DNA from: an uncultured Pseudomonadota bacterium
GTDB taxonomy: Bacteria > Pseudomonadota > Alphaproteobacteria > UBA9219
Assembly: GCA_903875345.1 (NCBI GenBank)
Contig: CAIQVS010000090.1
Coordinates: 1 to 34,553, forward strand
Direction of reading: 5' to 3'
Length of the DNA: 34,553 bases
The position numbers and the translations under genes are program-made. The notes below the pieces were generated by a model that made no database searches, was not told the DNA's origin, and saw only the letters and a list, made by a program, of their open reading frames with translations. Below are positions 23,974 to 32,808 of this stretch, in pieces (within the stretch, counting starts at the first letter, position 1; the number at the start of each line of letters is the position of its first letter).

Positions 23974-25380
23974 TCAATCGTGACCTGACGAAAATTCATC
24001 GCCACTCCATCCCCCTCCCAAAGCCTGAATAAGGGCAACGCTGGCGTCCATACGGCTCTGGCGCGTCATCAGCAAGGCTTGCTCGTTGGTTAGCTCGGCG
24101 CTTTGCGCAGTCAGGACGTCGGCATAAGGGGCAACGCCTCTCTTGTATTGGGAGAGAGCCAGCTTTTCCACAGCGCGCGCATGAGCGACCGCCGCTTCCT
24201 GCGTTGCGCGCTCTTCGGCCAAAATGCGCATGGAGGCGAGGCCATCTTCCACCTGTTGGAAAGCCGCCAGAACGGTTTGCCGATAATTGGCTACGCTTCG
24301 GTCGTAGTCGGCGCTGGCCTGTTTCGCGCGGGCTTCGCGTGCGCCGCCGTCAAAGATAGCTTCAGCAAGCGCTGGGCCGACCGCCCAAAAGCTGTTTGAT
24401 GTCTGCAACAATTTGCTCAACGCCTCACCGGCGTAGCCAGCGGATGACGAGAGTGTGAGGTTAGGAAACCATGCCGCTTGTGCCACACCGATTTGGGCAT
24501 TGGAGGCTGCAACCAGACGTTCGGCGGAAGCAATATCCGGGCGACGTTCCAAAAGCGCCGAGGGCAGCCCCAATGGAACCTCAGGTGCAGGGTCGATGGT
24601 GAATTTCGGCTGCAAAGAAAATTCAGCCGGAGGTTTGCCAACCAGAACGGCAAGCGCGTGTTCCAATTGCGCGCGCCGAACGGCGGCATTCATGGATTGA
24701 GCCTGAACATTTTCGAGCTGCGTTTGCGCCGCCAGAACATCGGCCAAAGCGCCCGCCCCGGAAGTATACTGCCCCTGTGCAATGCGCAGAGCCTTTGTAT
24801 CGACCTCCGTTGCGCGGTCGAAAAGACGCTTCAATTCGTCCTGCGCACGCAGATCAAAATAATCTGTTGCCAGTGTCGCCTGCATGGCCAGCTTTGCCGA
24901 GGCCAGATCAGCGGCGCTGGCGTGCGCTTTGGCTTGATCGCTTTCGACGCCGCGACGAATGCGTCCCCAAACATCCGGCGTCCATGATGCGGAACCATAC
25001 AGGCTGTTCGTCGCCGTTAACGTCGGCATAGTGCCGACTTTCCGTCCGCTCGTCGCGTTCACCGCGACGGTCGGAAACAGGGACGCGAGCGACTCTTCGA
25101 CAACGGCGCTGGCTTCGCTCCATGTCGCTTCCGCCGCTTTCAGATTTTGGTTCGAGATCTCAACCTGTTTTTCGAGATCATTGAGCGCCGGGTCTTTATA
25201 AAACGACCACCATGCGCCACGATCTGTTTCGTCCTGCGGTGTAGCCCTTCTCCATGCGCCGTAATCCTCCTTGTAGGACGCGGGAACATCGATAGACGGG
25301 CGTTGATAATCGGGACCCATAGCGCACGCAGCCAACAAGGAAAGGCTCAGAAACGGCAAAACATAGCGTAATCGTGTCAT
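23974..25380 (-). CDS. cusC: Outer-membrane efflux channel of the RND system, CusC-like
   Basis: A 468-residue outer-membrane factor of the NodT/CusC lipoprotein group. The signal 'LSLSLLAAC' gives lipid attachment at Cys19. Two repeats of the TolC-type channel follow, with 'LRAQDELKRLFDRATEV' and 'QYTSGAGALADVLAAQTQLE' in the first half and 'YKRGVAPYADVLTAQSAELT' in the second. It is the last gene of the efflux unit, overlapping cusA by four bases (ATGA), so the complete tripartite pump is encoded together. By sequence alone its substrate follows the pump partner, copper or silver. Confidence 0.9.
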   Translation of the reverse strand: MTRLRYVLPFLSLSLLAACAMGPDYQRPSIDVPASYKEDYGAWRRATPQDETDRGAWWSFYKDPALNDLEKQVEISNQNLKAAEATWSEASAVVEESLASLFPTVAVNATSGRKVGTMPTLTATNSLYGSASWTPDVWGRIRRGVESDQAKAHASAADLASAKLAMQATLATDYFDLRAQDELKRLFDRATEVDTKALRIAQGQYTSGAGALADVLAAQTQLENVQAQSMNAAVRRAQLEHALAVLVGKPPAEFSLQPKFTIDPAPEVPLGLPSALLERRPDIASAERLVAASNAQIGVAQAAWFPNLTLSSSAGYAGEALSKLLQTSNSFWAVGPALAEAIFDGGAREARAKQASADYDRSVANYRQTVLAAFQQVEDGLASMRILAEERATQEAAVAHARAVEKLALSQYKRGVAPYADVLTAQSAELTNEQALLMTRQSRMDASVALIQALGGGWSGDEFSSGHD

Positions 25381-28300
25381 GACGCCGTCTCCGTGGGTTT
25401 GTGGCTTTTGACCAACGCATACACGGCGGGAATAACGATTAAGGTCAGAAGCGTGGAGGATGCCATGCCACCCAGCATCGGCACCGCTATGCGCTGCATA
25501 ACCTCAGACCCCGTGCCGTGGCTCCACATTATCGGCAGCAATCCGGCCATGATCGCGCAGACCGTCATCATTTTCGGACGTACGCGCTCGACCGCGCCTT
25601 CCATGATTGCGGCGTAAAGATCGGCGGATGTTATCGACTGACCTGCACGTGCAAGGCGCATTCTCTCATACGCATGATCGAGATAGACCAGCATCACAAC
25701 CCCTGTTTGCGCCGCCACGCCTGCCAAAGCTATAAAGCCGACGGCGACTGCAACACTGAAATTGAAGCCCAACGCATACATCAGCCACAGCCCACCTACG
25801 AGCGAGAACGGCAGGGACAGAAACACAATCAGCGACTCCGTCATGCGGCCAAAATTAAGGTAAAGCAGCGAGAAGATAATCAGAAGCGTCACCGGCACGA
25901 CGATCTGCAATTTGGCAATCGCGCGCTGCATGTATTCGAACTGCCCGCTCCACACCAGATAAACTCCGGCAGAAAGTTTGACTTGATCGCGCAATGCATT
26001 CTGGGCTTCGGCGACATAGCCGCCGATGTCGCGGCCATGAATGTCGATATAAATATAGGCCGTCAGTTGCGCGTTCTCCGTGCGTATCGAAGACGGGCCT
26101 TGCGACAGCGAGACATGCGCGACCTGTCCCAATGGAATCATTCCGCCGGAAGCCAAAGGAACCAAAATCTGCTCAGCGATTGCTTGCGGATCGGAGCGGA
26201 AATCACGAGGATAGCGCACTGTAACGCCATACCGTTCGCGGCCTTCCACCGTGGTCGTTACCGTCTCGCCGCCAAGCGCCGTTGAGATAACGTCCTGCAG
26301 ATCCCCGACGGTTAGGCCATAACGCGCCAGCGCCATGCGGTCGGGATCGATATTCAGGTAATAACCGCCAGTGACGCGCTCGGCATAGGCGCTCGACGTG
26401 CCGGGAATTTTATGCAGCACGCTTTCGATCTGTTTGGCCGCGTCCTCGATTTGCGCCAGATCCTTGCCGTAGACCTTGATGCCCAAAGGCGTACGAATGC
26501 CGGTCGAAAGCATGTCGATGCGGGCGCGGATCGGCTGCGTCCATGCGTTGCTGACGCCGGGAAGTTGCAACGCCGCATCCATATCAGCAATCAGCTTGTC
26601 GAGAGTCATGTCTTGCGGCCAAGCGTCTTGCGGTTTCAGATTGATGACGGTTTCGAACATCTCGGTCGGCGCGGGATCGGTCGCGGTTTCCGCGCGTCCC
26701 GATTTTCCAAATACGCTTTCGACTTCGGGAAAAGTTTTGATAATGCGATCTTGGGTTTGCAACAGCTCGGCAGCTTTGGTGATCGAAATTCCCGGCAGCG
26801 TCGTCGGCATAAAAAGCAGGGTGCCTTCGTTGAGGTTCGGCATAAATTCGGAACCGAGTTTCGTCGCCGGATATACCGAGACAAACAACAAGACCAAAGC
26901 CAACGCGAGCGTCGTCTTCCGGTAGCGCAGAACCTTGGTGATAACGGGACGGTAAATTAGGATCAGGAGACGGTTGAGTGGATTTTTGCTCTCCGGCGTA
27001 ATGTGACCGCGAATAAGCATGGTCATCAGCACAGGAACCAATGTCACGGACAGTAAGGCCGCAGAGGCCATAGTAAAGGTCTTGGTCAACGCCAACGGCC
27101 TGAACAGACGTCCTTCCTGTGCTTCAAGCGTAAAAATCGGCAAGAACGACACGGTGATAATCAGAAGGCTGAAAAATAATGACGGTCCGACTTCACACGC
27201 CGCATCGACAAGAATCGTGAACCGGTTTTCGTCCGGCGTAGCGCGCTCCAGACGTTTGTGCGCGTTCTCTATCATAACGATCGCTGCGTCGACCATAGCG
27301 CCTATGGCGATGGCGATACCGCCGAGGCTCATGATATTGGAGCCGATGCCCAAAGCGTACATTGAGGCGAACGCCAACAACACGCCGATCGGCAGCATGA
27401 CAATGGCGACCAGAGCACTGCGCATATGCAGCAGAAACAGAAAACATACGGCCGCAACGACAAAGCTTTCTTCGATCAGTGTACGGTTGAGGTTCTTAAT
27501 TGCGCGATAGATCAAATCGGAACGGTCATAGACCGGTTTCAGGGTGACGCCTTGCGGCAGGCCTGGTGTCAGACTCGCCATCTGCGTTTTGACGTTCCTG
27601 ATGACATCAAGCGCGTTTTGACCAAAGCGTTGCAACGTGATGCCGCCGACCGCTTCGCCTTCTCCATTATAATCCGCCAGACCGCGCCTTTCGTCGGGGC
27701 CAAGCTCAATGCTGGCCACATCGCGCAGCAGGACGGGCGTGCCTTCGGTACTGCGCAGGGCGATTTGCTCAAGATCGGATTTGTCGCGCAAATACCCGCG
27801 TCCGCGCACGAGATATTCGGTTTCGGTCATTTCAATCGAACGTCCGCCGACATCGCGGTTGCTTTGCTTGATCGCCTGCGTAACCGCCGACAGGGAAATC
27901 CCATAAGTCTGCAAATGATGTGGATCGACGACGACCTGATATTGCTTGACGAAACCGCCGACGCTGGCGACCTCGGCGACTCCTTCGGCGCGCGCAAGGC
28001 CGTAACGCAGTGTCCAGTCTTGAAGGCTGCGTAACTCGGCTAGGGTCTTTTGCGCACCCAGAACAACGTATTGATAAACCCATCCCACCCCCGTCGCGTC
28101 CGGCCATAAAGTCGGGATAACGCCCTGCGGCAACCGTCCGCCAATGGAATTGAGGTATTCGAGAACCCGGCTTCGCGCCCAGTAAATGTCCGTGCCGTCC
28201 TCGAATATAACGTAGACAAAGGATGCGCCGAACATCGACAATCCGCGCACCGCTTTCGAATGCGGCACGCTGATCAGCGCGCTGGTCAGAGGGTACGTCA

Positions 28301-28493
28301 CTTGATCCTCGACGACCTGCGGCGCTTGTCCCGCATAGTCGGTATAAATAATGACTTGCGCGTCCGATAGATCGGGAATCGCATCCAGCGACACATGCGT
28401 CACGCCATAAACGCCTGAAACGATAATGAAAACAGTCGCCAGCAAAACTAAAAATTTATTCTGCGCCGACCAGCGAATGACGTGGGCGATCAC
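25377..28493 (-). CDS. cusA: Heavy-metal RND efflux pump, CusA type
   Basis: A 1038-residue inner-membrane proton-driven pump of the heavy-metal RND family. It opens 'MIAHVIRWSAQNKFLVLL' and has twelve predicted membrane helices and two large periplasmic loops. The signature 'IAIGAMVDAAIVMIENAHKR' contains the proton-relay Asp and the MIENAHK spelling typical of the copper/silver CusA branch, rather than CzcA or CnrA. The last third contains 'TGVVMLVYLDHAYERM' and 'PIMWSHGTGSEVMQRIAVPM', also family landmarks. Start is GTG, overlapping the cusB stop (GTGA). It works with CusB and CusC, encoded on either side, to expel Cu(I) or Ag(I) from periplasm and cytoplasm. Confidence 0.95.
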   Translation of the reverse strand: MIAHVIRWSAQNKFLVLLATVFIIVSGVYGVTHVSLDAIPDLSDAQVIIYTDYAGQAPQVVEDQVTYPLTSALISVPHSKAVRGLSMFGASFVYVIFEDGTDIYWARSRVLEYLNSIGGRLPQGVIPTLWPDATGVGWVYQYVVLGAQKTLAELRSLQDWTLRYGLARAEGVAEVASVGGFVKQYQVVVDPHHLQTYGISLSAVTQAIKQSNRDVGGRSIEMTETEYLVRGRGYLRDKSDLEQIALRSTEGTPVLLRDVASIELGPDERRGLADYNGEGEAVGGITLQRFGQNALDVIRNVKTQMASLTPGLPQGVTLKPVYDRSDLIYRAIKNLNRTLIEESFVVAAVCFLFLLHMRSALVAIVMLPIGVLLAFASMYALGIGSNIMSLGGIAIAIGAMVDAAIVMIENAHKRLERATPDENRFTILVDAACEVGPSLFFSLLIITVSFLPIFTLEAQEGRLFRPLALTKTFTMASAALLSVTLVPVLMTMLIRGHITPESKNPLNRLLILIYRPVITKVLRYRKTTLALALVLLFVSVYPATKLGSEFMPNLNEGTLLFMPTTLPGISITKAAELLQTQDRIIKTFPEVESVFGKSGRAETATDPAPTEMFETVINLKPQDAWPQDMTLDKLIADMDAALQLPGVSNAWTQPIRARIDMLSTGIRTPLGIKVYGKDLAQIEDAAKQIESVLHKIPGTSSAYAERVTGGYYLNIDPDRMALARYGLTVGDLQDVISTALGGETVTTTVEGRERYGVTVRYPRDFRSDPQAIAEQILVPLASGGMIPLGQVAHVSLSQGPSSIRTENAQLTAYIYIDIHGRDIGGYVAEAQNALRDQVKLSAGVYLVWSGQFEYMQRAIAKLQIVVPVTLLIIFSLLYLNFGRMTESLIVFLSLPFSLVGGLWLMYALGFNFSVAVAVGFIALAGVAAQTGVVMLVYLDHAYERMRLARAGQSITSADLYAAIMEGAVERVRPKMMTVCAIMAGLLPIMWSHGTGSEVMQRIAVPMLGGMASSTLLTLIVIPAVYALVKSHKPTETAS

Positions 28494-29740
28494 GGTTGGC
28501 TCCCAGACGCAGAGAAACCTTGCAAAGCCGCGCGCAGATTGCTTTCGGAATCGATCAGGAAATTGGCGCTTGTAACGATGCGGTCGCCTTCCTTAAGCCC
28601 GTCGATTATCTCAATGTAATCGCCCCCACGTTTTCCGATAGTGACCGATTGAGGCCGAAACCGACCTTCACCCAAATCAACAAGAACCGCCTGCCGTTCA
28701 CCGCTGTTCAAAACCGCAGGAACCGGAACCGTCAGGACATCAGCTCCTTCCGCCACTTCGATGGTCGCTTCACCGTACATATCCACGCGCAAAGAATCGT
28801 CTGGATTAGGCAGATCAATGCGCGCTCTGGCGGTTCGCGTGTCCTTGTTGATGTCGGGATAAATAAAACCGATTTTTCCTTCGAAGGTTTTTCCCGGATA
28901 GGCGTTGATGGTCATTTTTACGGATTGTCCGACGGCCACGCGAGACATGTCCTGTTCGAATATGCTGGCGATCATCCAGACATTGTCCAGCGCCGCTATG
29001 CGATAGAGCACATCTCCCGCCGAAAATTTCATGCCTTCGACAACCGGCTTTTCCATAACCGTTCCGTCTGCGGGAGCGCGAAGCTTCATATGGACGTTGA
29101 TTGTCCGCTCGCGTTGCAGGCGTTCGAGTTCGTCGTCCGGAACGCCGAGCGCCCGTAACTTTTCAAGTGAACCGTTCGGCAGAGGACCGTCGTCCTGAGC
29201 TTTGCCTTTTGGGGATGCGGTGAGAATTGAACGGGAGACAAGGTATTCGTTTTCGATCTGCACCAATTGCGGGCTATAGCAATCCAGCAGGGCATCGCCC
29301 TTTCTAACTTTCTGTCCGGCAGCGTTGACGGCGAGTTTTTCGACCCAGCCGTCGAAACGCGGCGCTATGACCGTCTGCCGCGTTTCGTCAATTTGAATGG
29401 TGCCAACGGCATGGATGGGCTGCGCCAAATTCCGACGCTGAACGGGTTCCGTTCGCACGCCGAGTTTCTGGATACGATCCGCGCTCAGGCGCACCATGTC
29501 GACGTTGTCCTTAACATCGCTCTCGTAAACGGGAACATAGTCCATTCCCATTGTGTCCGTTTTCGGCGTCGGGGACGTATCGGGCAAGCCCATCGGGTTG
29601 CGATAGTAGAGAATTTTTCCTTTGTTCTCATGTCCGTCTGCCGCAGGCGCGGGCGATTGCGCCCACGCGGATGCAGCCAGAACCGTCAGCGCCAGTGTAA
29701 GGCCGACGCGACGGCTCTGTTTCAGAAGTTGGGACGTCAC
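28490..29740 (-). CDS. cusB: Efflux periplasmic adaptor, CusB-like
   Basis: A 416-residue membrane-fusion protein linking CusA to CusC. The signal peptide ends near 'ASAWAQS' (28). Residues 41-72 hold the heavy-metal-binding segment 'KILYYRNPMGLPDT' and 'DTMGMDYVPVYE', whose Met residues capture Cu(I) or Ag(I). The lipoyl/barrel-sandwich and hairpin regions follow ('VIAPRFDGWVEKLAV', 'VRKGDALLDCYSPQLVQIENEYL'), then the beta-barrel ('GQSVKMTINAYPGKTFEGKI') and membrane-proximal domain. Start is GTG, overlapping the previous gene by four bases. Position and metal-binding Met motif support copper/silver specificity. Confidence 0.93.
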   Translation of the reverse strand: MTSQLLKQSRRVGLTLALTVLAASAWAQSPAPAADGHENKGKILYYRNPMGLPDTSPTPKTDTMGMDYVPVYESDVKDNVDMVRLSADRIQKLGVRTEPVQRRNLAQPIHAVGTIQIDETRQTVIAPRFDGWVEKLAVNAAGQKVRKGDALLDCYSPQLVQIENEYLVSRSILTASPKGKAQDDGPLPNGSLEKLRALGVPDDELERLQRERTINVHMKLRAPADGTVMEKPVVEGMKFSAGDVLYRIAALDNVWMIASIFEQDMSRVAVGQSVKMTINAYPGKTFEGKIGFIYPDINKDTRTARARIDLPNPDDSLRVDMYGEATIEVAEGADVLTVPVPAVLNSGERQAVLVDLGEGRFRPQSVTIGKRGGDYIEIIDGLKEGDRIVTSANFLIDSESNLRAALQGFSASGSQP

Positions 29741-30141
29741 TTAATCACCTGAAAGTGAGTGGAAGAGGTCAACGGCTCATTTTCACCCGGTACTGCAGCG
29801 GTGAGGTCGAGCGTCCATTCTCCGTACATCGACAGATCGGCGCCGAATCGGTCGTTCCCTTTCTCATCCGGCGGCAAAAGTTTAACAGGGATCGGCATGT
29901 CCATATCGCCCATGACCATATGCAGTTTTGGCTGTGTGATCGCGACGTTAGGCACGGCTTTACCCGTGGCGGACTGCGTCAATTGCACGACGAAAGAAAC
30001 GTCGTGTCCGGCCTTGACTGGCTGACCGAGAACTTCGAAATGGTAATCCTGCGTCGCTGCAAGACTTGGTGTGCTGGTTAGACTTACCATGCCGATTGCG
30101 ATCGACAGAACAAGCATGGTTGACGTGAAAGTACGGATCAT
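29737..30141 (-). CDS. YtkA/FixH-like periplasmic protein of the copper efflux operon
   Basis: A 134-residue exported protein with a signal peptide ending near 'PSLAA'. It has an Ig-like beta-sandwich of the YtkA type: 'YHFEVLGQPVKAGHDVSFVV', then 'ITQPKLHMVMGDMDMPIPVK' and 'FGADLSMYGEWTLDLTA'. The run H-M-V-M-G-D-M-D-M is a plausible soft-metal site. I chose the second ATG (30141), which has a GGGGA site 7 bases upstream, over the ATG at 30153. It overlaps cusB by four bases and so belongs to the same transcript. YtkA-like genes often travel with Cus-type pumps; a role as periplasmic metal carrier or sensor is inferred. Confidence 0.72.
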   Translation of the reverse strand: MIRTFTSTMLVLSIAIGMVSLTSTPSLAATQDYHFEVLGQPVKAGHDVSFVVQLTQSATGKAVPNVAITQPKLHMVMGDMDMPIPVKLLPPDEKGNDRFGADLSMYGEWTLDLTAAVPGENEPLTSSTHFQVIK

Positions 30142-30276
30142 ATTTATCCCCATTTTATGGCGATTTGTTTTCGGACAAACCGCAGGTTGTTTAAGGCTAA
30201 TTCAAGGGAACGCGGACCATCAAAGCCCGTTCATCATAGGAACAGCACCAAGCGCGCAGCGTTCAGCTATAGGAAT

Positions 30277-30669
30277 TTAGGCCTTAGGCCGAGGGGGATC
30301 GGGCGGAACGTCTTTGCCGGTCGAGGACTGCGTGTCCATTATGTAAAAGCGGCTGACGGTATAGTGGACGGGCGCGGAAAACTGAGACGGCAACATAGCC
30401 GTTTGAACCGCAGCCATGCAACAGACACCGCACAAACTGCTTTTGGGGGCATGACTTTTGTCCGAATGCGAACAACAGGTTTTTTCCTGCGACCGATGCG
30501 CGCCAGAGGCCATAACTTTCATGTCCATGCCAGACGTACTCGCCATCATGGACGCTTGTTCCATGGTCACAGAGGGCGCAGCCATCGCCATACGCAGCGG
30601 ACCGTGGCCAATGGTCATCGCCACGATAAGCAAGACGGCTAACACCCGTGTGAACAGCGACTGTCTCAT
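30277..30669 (-). CDS. Small exported Met/His/Cys-rich protein, possible copper binder
   Basis: A 130-residue protein, not assigned to a family with confidence; it resembles the DUF2946-type proteins found beside copper genes. A signal peptide or anchor covers about 1-30. It is followed by a Met-rich stretch ('TMEQASMMASTSGMDMKVM'), then 'CCSHSDKSH' and 'CGVCCMAA', which look like soft-metal ligands, and a Pro-rich end 'PPDPPRPKA'. The start is ATG 30669 (a TTG lies two codons upstream). It is the first gene of the minus-strand efflux cluster, 135 bases before the YtkA-like gene, and divergent from the cytochrome operon. Confidence 0.6.
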   Translation of the reverse strand: MRQSLFTRVLAVLLIVAMTIGHGPLRMAMAAPSVTMEQASMMASTSGMDMKVMASGAHRSQEKTCCSHSDKSHAPKSSLCGVCCMAAVQTAMLPSQFSAPVHYTVSRFYIMDTQSSTGKDVPPDPPRPKA

Positions 30670-30675
30670 GATCAA

Positions 30676-30868
30676 AGTCTAGCAGGCTTTCTTTTTCTGG
30701 CAAGACGATCATTTAAAATTTGTCCACCGGCACGCGATTAAAAGCAGCTTATGAATAAACAATCTCTTGTCCCATATCATTTTTCATTTTGTGCTACCCT
30801 GATACGTCTTTATACGTCTAATGCACGTATTCTGTCGGGTCTTTCCCTCTCTCTAGAATCCACCGGTC
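30676..30868. other. Divergent intergenic region between copper and cytochrome units
   Basis: 193 AT-rich bases that must carry the promoters of both operons. I see no clear sigma70 pair, no CueR-like or CopR-like palindrome that I would defend, and no RNA gene. Confidence 0.35.
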
Positions 30869-31921
30869 ATGCCAAAACATATTGTGCGCCTTATCCTATT
30901 GCTGATTGTTTTTTGCGGCGGCGCTTATTTGGCCAAGCGTTATTTTACGGTCGATTCCTTTTATGAGTACGGCCATTATCGCGGCAGTTCCGTGGCCTCC
31001 ATTGCCTCGGACAAGCCAAAATTTAAAGGCGATGCTTCGTGCCTGTCGTGTCATCCGGAGCAAGCCAAGCTTTGGTCCACCGGCTTTCATTATACGCCCG
31101 CTGAAGGCAAAGTCGTCCGTTGCGAAGTCTGTCACGGTCCCGGCGGAGACCGCGACACAAAGGGCGCGTTCGAAAATGTTTCGACCGGAAACGATCATCC
31201 GACCAATCTGAAACTTTCCGTGCCTGCGGACTCCGTCAAACTCTGTACCCTGTGTCATGAGCAGATTACCGGTCGTCCCGCGCAACAGAAACAAATCGTC
31301 GTCGCAGAACATGCCGGAAACCAGCAATGCACGGCTTGCCATAACGCCCATTCGCTATTGACTATTCAGGCGGCTGAAGCGGCCCCGTTCGGCAACGCCG
31401 AAGCGGGGAAAACTAAGACCGAGGCGGAGGGCTGCCCCGCATGCCATGGCCAAGGCGGGGTAAGCAATGGCTTGCCCGGTCCCAATCTGGCAGGACAGAA
31501 AGAGACATATCTGGCCGCCGCGCTGAAAGCCTATAAAGTCGGCACACGCGGCAACAGCCTGATGAAAGATGTCGCGGCGAATGTGAAGGATGGAGATATC
31601 GACGATATCGTCGCCTATTTTTCCGCTTCGACTTGTAAAAGCGCGCAAAATGGCGATGCAAAGGCGGTGGCAGCCGGGCAAGCCTTGTCCGCGCGCTGCG
31701 TTGCCTGTCATGGGGTCGACGGCATTGGCAAGCGTCCCGAATGGCCTAATCTGGCCGGACAATCCGCCAACTACATTGTTGGCGCTTTGCAAGCGTATAA
31801 GAACGGGACACGGACCAACGGGTTCATGACAAAAATAGCCCAAGAACTCACAGACACTGACGCTGCAAATCTGGCGGCTTATTTTGCCAATGCCGCATGC
31901 CAACCAAAGGATGCCAAATAA
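30869..31921 (+). CDS. Six-haem c-type cytochrome (multihaem head plus cytochrome c4-like tail)
   Basis: A 350-residue periplasmic cytochrome anchored by an N-terminal hydrophobic segment (about 6-20). Six C-x-x-C-H haem sites are visible, at Cys58, 85, 126, 154, 189 and 277. The first four are in a compact multihaem region ('CLSCHPEQ', 'CEVCHGPGGD', 'CTLCHEQ', 'CTACHNAHS'). The last two are each in a class I cytochrome c domain of about 85 residues with 'GLPGPNLAGQ' and 'PEWPNLAGQ', like cytochrome c4. The fusion suggests electron transfer from the membrane partner into a chain of haems and on to a soluble acceptor. The stop overlaps the next ATG (TAATG), so it is translated together with the ferredoxin gene. 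Confidence 0.85.
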   Translation: MPKHIVRLILLLIVFCGGAYLAKRYFTVDSFYEYGHYRGSSVASIASDKPKFKGDASCLSCHPEQAKLWSTGFHYTPAEGKVVRCEVCHGPGGDRDTKGAFENVSTGNDHPTNLKLSVPADSVKLCTLCHEQITGRPAQQKQIVVAEHAGNQQCTACHNAHSLLTIQAAEAAPFGNAEAGKTKTEAEGCPACHGQGGVSNGLPGPNLAGQKETYLAAALKAYKVGTRGNSLMKDVAANVKDGDIDDIVAYFSASTCKSAQNGDAKAVAAGQALSARCVACHGVDGIGKRPEWPNLAGQSANYIVGALQAYKNGTRTNGFMTKIAQELTDTDAANLAAYFANAACQPKDAK

Positions 31922-32808
31922 TGGAGGATAAAACCCCACATCCGCCCTGCGCAAACTGCTCTTCGGAAAGCGAGCCCTCCGTTGCCAAGCCCTGCGATAT
32001 TTCCCGGCGTGGCTTTCTCGGCAATCTCGGTTGCGCCGCGACCGTCGGCGTAGCGTCGCTTACGGCGTCATTATTGCCTACAGTGGGCAGGGCTGCGAGC
32101 GAGAACACGCAAGCGCCTCCTGCCATTCCTGATTATGATTGGAGCAAACATCACTGGGCTTACGGCGTCGATGCGACGAAATGCATCGGCTGTTTGCGTT
32201 GTGTCGAGGCCTGCAAGACGGAAAACAACGTATCGCATGACGCAAACCATTTCCGGACATGGGTCGAACGTTACGCCTATATCGAAGGGGAAGAAAAACC
32301 GCGCATCGATAGTCAGGCCGATCCCGTTAACATCGCGGCCTCCGGATCGGAGAAAGAATATCGCTTCGCCAACCGTTATAAGGACCAGAAAGTCGATAAG
32401 GCCTTCTTCGTGCCGAAACTGTGCAATCACTGCACGCATCCGGCCTGTGTGCAGGTTTGCCCTACGGGCGCAACCTACAAGACGGCTGATGGGGTTGTGC
32501 TTATCGACCACACCTACTGCATCGGCTGCCAGTACTGCGTGCAGGCTTGTCCCTACGGCGCGCGGTTTTTCGATTACGAAAACCGTGTCACCAACAAATG
32601 CACATGGTGTTATCACCGCATCACCAAAGGCCTGATGCCGGCCTGCGTCGAGGTGTGTCCGGTTGAGGCGCGTATTTTCGGCGATCTCAAGGATCCGCAA
32701 AGCAAGATCAGCCAGTTTGTCAAAAACAACCGTGTTCAGGTCTTGAAACCGGAAACGGGAAATGCGCCGAATGTCTTCTACATCGGCTTGGACAAGGAGG
32801 TTGTCTGA
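31921..32808 (+). CDS. Tat-exported four-cluster ferredoxin, PsrB/NrfC/DmsB type
   Basis: A 295-residue iron-sulfur protein. The twin-arginine signal 'SRRGFLG' (28-34) precedes a hydrophobic stretch, so it is exported folded. Four 4Fe-4S motifs are complete: Cys88/91/94/98, Cys168/171/176/180, Cys200/203/206/210 and Cys227/230/242/246, the last with the long gap usual for this family. It passes electrons between an NrfD-type quinone site and a periplasmic redox partner. The start overlaps the cytochrome stop and the stop overlaps the NrfD start (TGATG), so the three genes are coupled. An unusual N-terminal stretch with three Cys precedes the Tat motif. Confidence 0.93.
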   Translation: MEDKTPHPPCANCSSESEPSVAKPCDISRRGFLGNLGCAATVGVASLTASLLPTVGRAASENTQAPPAIPDYDWSKHHWAYGVDATKCIGCLRCVEACKTENNVSHDANHFRTWVERYAYIEGEEKPRIDSQADPVNIAASGSEKEYRFANRYKDQKVDKAFFVPKLCNHCTHPACVQVCPTGATYKTADGVVLIDHTYCIGCQYCVQACPYGARFFDYENRVTNKCTWCYHRITKGLMPACVEVCPVEARIFGDLKDPQSKISQFVKNNRVQVLKPETGNAPNVFYIGLDKEVV

